A stretch of 64,000 nt of DNA from contig DATKML010000004.1 of NCBI GenBank assembly GCA_035541875.1, positions 28,348-92,347 on the forward strand. Reading direction: 5' to 3'. Of the stretch, positions 60,361-64,000 are shown one piece after another (the stretch's first letter is position 1; each line of letters starts with the position of its first letter). This DNA is from JAJPHI01 sp035541875. Its GTDB lineage: Bacteria; Desulfobacterota; Binatia; Binatales; Binataceae. The notes under the pieces are model-generated. The model was not told the origin of the DNA and did no database searches. It saw only the letters and a program-made list of their open reading frames with translations. The position numbers and the translations under genes were made by a program.

Positions 60361-62770
60361 GGGAAGAGTGGATTGCCGGCCGGAAAGTATTTTGACTTGG
60401 CCGAAGAACCCTCCGCGAAGCAGATTCCTGACGGCGTCGTGATGGTATCCATCGGCGACGGCTGCGTTGAAGAGTGGAGCAACAACGGAACCTTTCTTAA
60501 GACGATCTGTGGAGGCTTCGCCGACGCAGGTTCGGGTTTTGATCCGGCGGCTAATTTTTACCTTACCCTCTTCAGCGAGCAGCAGGTCGCAAAATTTGAC
60601 CCCACGGGACTATTCTTGGGCTTCGGACCGGCAGCTGCTTATTACTATGGCGAATCGATCGAACGGGACGACTCAGGAAAGTTTTACGTAGGGAATGCCA
60701 GCGACTACGATCTGCCTGCTGACCCAGCCTGTACGCCGAGTGCTACTAACTCCTGCTATGGCAGCTACTGCGATTCCACTTCTCCCTACCAATGCTACTC
60801 GCGATGCTATCAGCCGCAGGACGGGAATGACGGGAAAACTTACCCCAACTGTCCGTTGCTCGTCTTCGATTCGACCTTCACCTCTTTGCTGCATGCCTGG
60901 TATCCGGACACCGAGAAAGCTCCTGCCGGCAAAGAACAAGCAATAGGACGCGGCACCGACTGGGGCGCCATTCTGCGCGATCCGGACCCCAAAAAAGAGT
61001 GCACGATGAGGTACACCTCCGAAGGCACCACAGTTAAACAGTTCGATATCTGTAGCGGCACGCAAATGGCTGACTTTGCCACAGGATGACCCGGCGACAA
61101 TGCGTATGAGCTGCAGATCGACCCCAACCGCAACACTTTTGTCGCAGATACCGAGTCGGTGGTCGAGCGGGATCCTTCGGGCTCCGCCATCGCTACCTAT
61201 CCATTCACCGGGGCCACCGTCACTCTTCCGATCTTTGCAGTTAACTTCGACCCTGACGGCAAGTCCTTCTGGACCGCCGATCTTGGCACTGGCGACGTTT
61301 TCAAAATCGACATCGCTACGGGCAACGCGCCGGTTTAATTCAATACGGGGACGATAGTTACCGGCGTTACTATCAAGCGCGGCCCGCTCTATACTGCGGT
61401 CGCGGGAGCAGGGGCGAGCAACGGCATCTACCGTTCGGATGATTGGGGCGCCAGTTGGCATCAGGTTTTCAGCGGCACTAATGCTGCAGTATTTGTCGAC
61501 GGCAGCACTGATAACGTAAAAATTGCGGTCGGCAACTCCGGCAACGTCGATTTCGTTATCGACAATAACGGCGACCTGCCGGCGCCAAACGGAATCTTCC
61601 AGTCACTAGACAGAGGGGTCACGTGGAGCGCGCTACCCACACCGACAACGGCCGAAGCGTGCGGGAGCTTTGGGCTTCATCTCGGAACCCAAGGCAATAT
61701 CCATCTTTCGATTGCGGCTGACCCAAACAACCCTAAGGTCGTATATGTGGCCGGCGACCGACAGCCTGCCAGCAATGAAGGGTGCGCAGCAGGAGTGGGA
61801 GTGCAATTCCCCAACTCGATCGGCGCCGATAACTATACCGGGCGCGTTTTCCGCATTGACGCATCGACCACGCCGGCAACCTTCGCTCCGATCACAGACA
61901 ACGGCACCAATAGCGGAACTGCTCCCGGTTCCGGACCGCATGCGGACTCTCGCGGAATGGTCTTCGACGCTTCCAACAATCTGTTGGAAGTCGACGATGG
62001 TGGAATATTCAAGCAGTCCGGGCCTTCAACTAATACAGGCAACTGGGGCTCGATCGTCGGCAATCTTCAGGTTAGCGAGCTCCACGACGTCGACTTCGAC
62101 GCCTCGCGGGGATTATTTTCGCGGGAGACCAAGACCGGAAGTCCCGCACAGACCGCGACCGGTGCCACCTCATGGACTGAGTTGTTTCAGACCGGTGCTC
62201 TGAGTTCGGCCTTCCAAGGTGACGGCGGCGATGTGGCGGTAGACAACAGCGGCCTAAACTCGATCGTTATCAGTCCAGCGCCGGCGACAGCACAACGCCA
62301 AACGGACTAACTGATCTGAACGGTCTCGGCTTCAGCGCCGGCAATGTGTTGCAGAGCGTAACGCCCCTGGCCTTGACGGCGGGCGGCGGCGGTTACACCG
62401 CTCAGTTCTCGTCGCCGATAGTGGTTAATAACATCACTACGACACGCATCCTCTTCGGCTTCCAAGACGCGCTCTACGAATCGACCAATCAGGGACAGAA
62501 CATCACAGCGCTCGCACCCGCGTTCGCAACCAATGACGGGAGTATCCATCACGCGCTCTTCTATGGCGGTACGACTGGAGGAGTCACTAATCCCGACCTG
62601 ATCTATGCTAGGTCCGGCGCGACCGTATATCGACGCTGGAGTACCCGGTACGGCTCTATTCGCGACCGGGGCCTTACCCGGAGCTGTTAGTATCAACGGC
62701 ATCACGGCGGACCCGACCGATTACACGCACGTCTTTGCGACCGACGACACTCATGTGTACGAGAGATGGG
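60361..62770 (+). pseudogene. Degenerate sialidase/NHL-type propeller gene, truncated by an IS110 element
   Basis: One reading frame (frame 1) runs from 60373 to 62310 with propeller-like text, but contains TGA at 61087 (FATG[stop]PGDNAYEL) and TAA at 61336 (NAPV[stop]FNTG). Either could come from a C-to-T change (CGA to TGA, CAA to TAA). A frameshift near 62280 moves it to frame 3 (NGLTDLNGLGFSAGN). Another near 62650 brings it back to frame 1 (IDAGVPGTALFATGALPG, DPTDYTHVFATDDTHVYE), where the IS110 left end begins. A blade GVTWSALP resembles sialidase repeats. Confidence 0.75.
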
Positions 62771-62772
62771 AT

Positions 62773-62857
62773 GGACCCGGCCCGTCATCCGAACGGCGTC
62801 GCAAAGCGCGCCAAGATGGTAATTTCGACCATCGCAACAGGATAGGCGGGAGGGTCC
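62773..62857 (+). ncRNA. Candidate bridge (seek) RNA region of the IS110 element
   Basis: The non-coding left flank has arms GGACCC (62773-62778) and GGGTCC (62852-62857) that could close an 80-nt RNA, with an internal hairpin GATGGT-AATTTCG-ACCATC at 62815-62833. In IS110-group elements the guide RNA lies upstream of the transposase; in the IS1111 group it lies downstream. The right flank also has a hairpin (CCGGT-CAG-ACCGG, 63947-63959). Which one is used cannot be settled here. Confidence 0.25.
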
Positions 62858-62860
62858 GAC

Positions 62861-63883
62861 ATGGAGATTACGACGATAGGGATCGACTTGGCAAAAGATG
62901 TCTTTGAGCTTCACGGGGTTGATGGTAAGGGGCGAATAGTTTTGCAGCGGCGGCTGACGCGCAAGCGGCTGTTAGAGTGCCTGGCCAAGCTGCCGGCATG
63001 CCTGGTGGGAATGGAGGCGTGCGGAAGCGCCCATTACTGGGCACGGGAGATTAGTCAGCTGGGTCACGAGGTGCGGCTGATGAGCCCGCAGTTCACGCGG
63101 GCCTACGTCAAGGGCAACAAGAACGACGTCAACGATGCGGCGGCCATCTGCGAAGCGGTGAGCCGGCCTTCGATGCGTTTCGTGCCGGTCAAGAACCAGC
63201 CGCAGCAAGACATCGCCGCGCTGCATCGGGTCCGCGCGCAACTCATCAAGAATCGCACGGCGCTAACCAATCAGATTCGTGGGCTCCTGGGCGAGTATGG
63301 GATCACGGTAGTGCAAGGCATCGACCGCCTGCGCCGGGCACTGCCGGTTATTCTGGAAGATGAAGCTAATGGCCTGAGTGGTATGTTCCGCGAGACGCTG
63401 GCCGAAATGGCCGAACGTCTGCAGTGGCTCGACGAGCGTTGCCAGCGCTACGAGCGGCGCATTGAGCTGGTCTTTCGGCAAGACGAACGGGCCAAGCGCC
63501 TGGGACAGATAGAAGGTGTGGGTCCGCTCATCGCGACGGCGCTCGTGGCGGCCGTGGGCAACGCGCGGGAATTCAAGAGCGGCCGTGAGCTGGCCGCCTG
63601 GCTGGGCTTAGTACCGCGACAACACTCCAGCGGAGGGCGCAGTGTGCTGCTCGGGATTAGCAAGCGGGGGGATCGCTATCTGCGCGCGCTGATCATTCAC
63701 GGGGCGCGCGCAGCGTTGCGGGTCGCCGAACGCAAGCGCGACCCACGCAGTATCCGGATCAGTCGCATTAAACTACGGCGTGGGCCCAACGTCGCGGCGG
63801 TAGCGCTGGCCAACAAGAATGTCCGAGTCATGTGGGCGCTGCTGGTGCGCGGCGATAACTACCGCACGCTGGCCGCGGCATAA
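62861..63883 (+). CDS. IS110 family transposase
   Basis: This 340-aa recombinase has an N-terminal RuvC-like DEDD domain: Asp9 (GIDLAK), Glu52 (GMEACGSAH), Asp89 and Asp92 (KNDVND). The C-terminal Transposase_20 domain has GPLIATALVAAVGNA and HSSGGRSVLLGISKRGDRYLR, where a Ser at about 256-257 is the candidate nucleophile. All four acidic residues and the Ser are intact, so the enzyme looks active. Length matches the family. Confidence 0.93.
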   Translation: MEITTIGIDLAKDVFELHGVDGKGRIVLQRRLTRKRLLECLAKLPACLVGMEACGSAHYWAREISQLGHEVRLMSPQFTRAYVKGNKNDVNDAAAICEAVSRPSMRFVPVKNQPQQDIAALHRVRAQLIKNRTALTNQIRGLLGEYGITVVQGIDRLRRALPVILEDEANGLSGMFRETLAEMAERLQWLDERCQRYERRIELVFRQDERAKRLGQIEGVGPLIATALVAAVGNAREFKSGRELAAWLGLVPRQHSSGGRSVLLGISKRGDRYLRALIIHGARAALRVAERKRDPRSIRISRIKLRRGPNVAAVALANKNVRVMWALLVRGDNYRTLAAA

Positions 63884-64000
63884 GACACGCCAGGAGAAAA
63901 ACACTTGCCGGAGGTTGCGAAGGTTGTTTTTGACGTTGACGGCGAACCGGTCAGACCGGCGCTTTCCAAACCTGCATTGAAGCTCGGCCCCTTTGAGGCC

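Larger units (their letters stand above)
62773..64000 (+). mobile_element. IS110-family insertion sequence (right end outside window)
   Basis: A DEDD transposase gene with non-coding flanks of about 85 bp on the left and at least 117 bp on the right. The left boundary is inferred: the propeller pseudogene stops making sense near 62770. IS110 elements have no long terminal inverted repeats, so neither end can be fixed by eye. Insertion appears to have hit the decayed propeller gene. Confidence 0.75.

Noticed and set aside
61087..61089. TGA as selenocysteine in the propeller gene
   Set aside because: Other stops (TAA, TAG) and frameshifts occur in the same region, so recoding is unlikely; decay explains all of them.
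1..64000. CRISPR array or tandem direct repeats
   Set aside because: No set of regularly spaced repeats was seen on reading through the window; propeller and kelch repeats are protein-level only.

Overview
The window reads as a chromosomal segment of a GC-rich, Gram-negative-type soil or aquatic bacterium. It has TolC/RND efflux, ExbB/ExbD proteins, many acyl-CoA and CoA-transferase genes, LLM and TauD oxygenases, and a pmoCAB-type copper membrane monooxygenase operon. This mix fits uncultured methylotroph/alkane-oxidiser lineages such as Candidatus Binatota. That is an inference from gene content, because no rRNA gene is present.

Layout: 0-3.8 kb holds the end of a DUF1646 transporter, then an ExbB-ExbD-ExbD-VWA module. 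From 11.3 down to 4.3 kb (minus strand) runs a Spy-like protein, ECF sigma factor, small membrane protein (likely anti-sigma), TolC, adaptor and RND pump, which looks like an envelope-stress/efflux block. At 11.3-16.5 kb mnmE is divergent from the conserved rpmH-rnpA-yidD-yidC-khpB cluster, which ends at a textbook terminator. At 16.5-24.1 kb lie a ferredoxin, acyl-CoA dehydrogenase, cupins, an alpha-methylacyl-CoA racemase-type CoA transferase, FmdB and an MBL hydrolase.

The metabolic centrepiece is 24.1-27.7 kb (minus): pmoC-pmoA-pmoB plus a fourth membrane-anchored exported gene. The copper ligands of PmoB and PmoC are conserved. A divergent beta-propeller gene and a class I CoA transferase follow. 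At 30.7-35.1 kb are FecR, CoxE-type VWA, MoxR AAA+, a family 4/5 uracil-DNA glycosylase with no normal start codon, and an SDR. At 35.2-45.9 kb are priA, a catabolic-looking TauD/SnoaL/LLM trio, a double EthD protein, DUF445, an Exordium-like secreted protein, thiolase and DUF1330.

At 45.9-51.7 kb is a nitrogen/ion transport group: an APC permease, an ammonium transporter behind a consensus sigma-54 promoter and a 20-bp palindrome, and a NarL-type two-component pair. At 51.8-59.5 kb are a Cys/Met-metabolism PLP enzyme, sugar epimerase, kelch lipoprotein, CaiB-type CoA transferase, tRNA-Ser(CGA), two small zinc-ribbon genes and a second class I CoA transferase. The last 4.5 kb is decayed: beta-propeller genes broken by frameshifts and in-frame stops, ending at an IS110-family element cut by the window edge.

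I found no CRISPR array, prophage or known defence system. The most unusual items are the N-terminal-histidine protein beside pmoB, the ExbBD-VWA module, the UDG start problem, the sigma-54/palindrome control region of amt, and the IS110 flank that may encode a bridge RNA.
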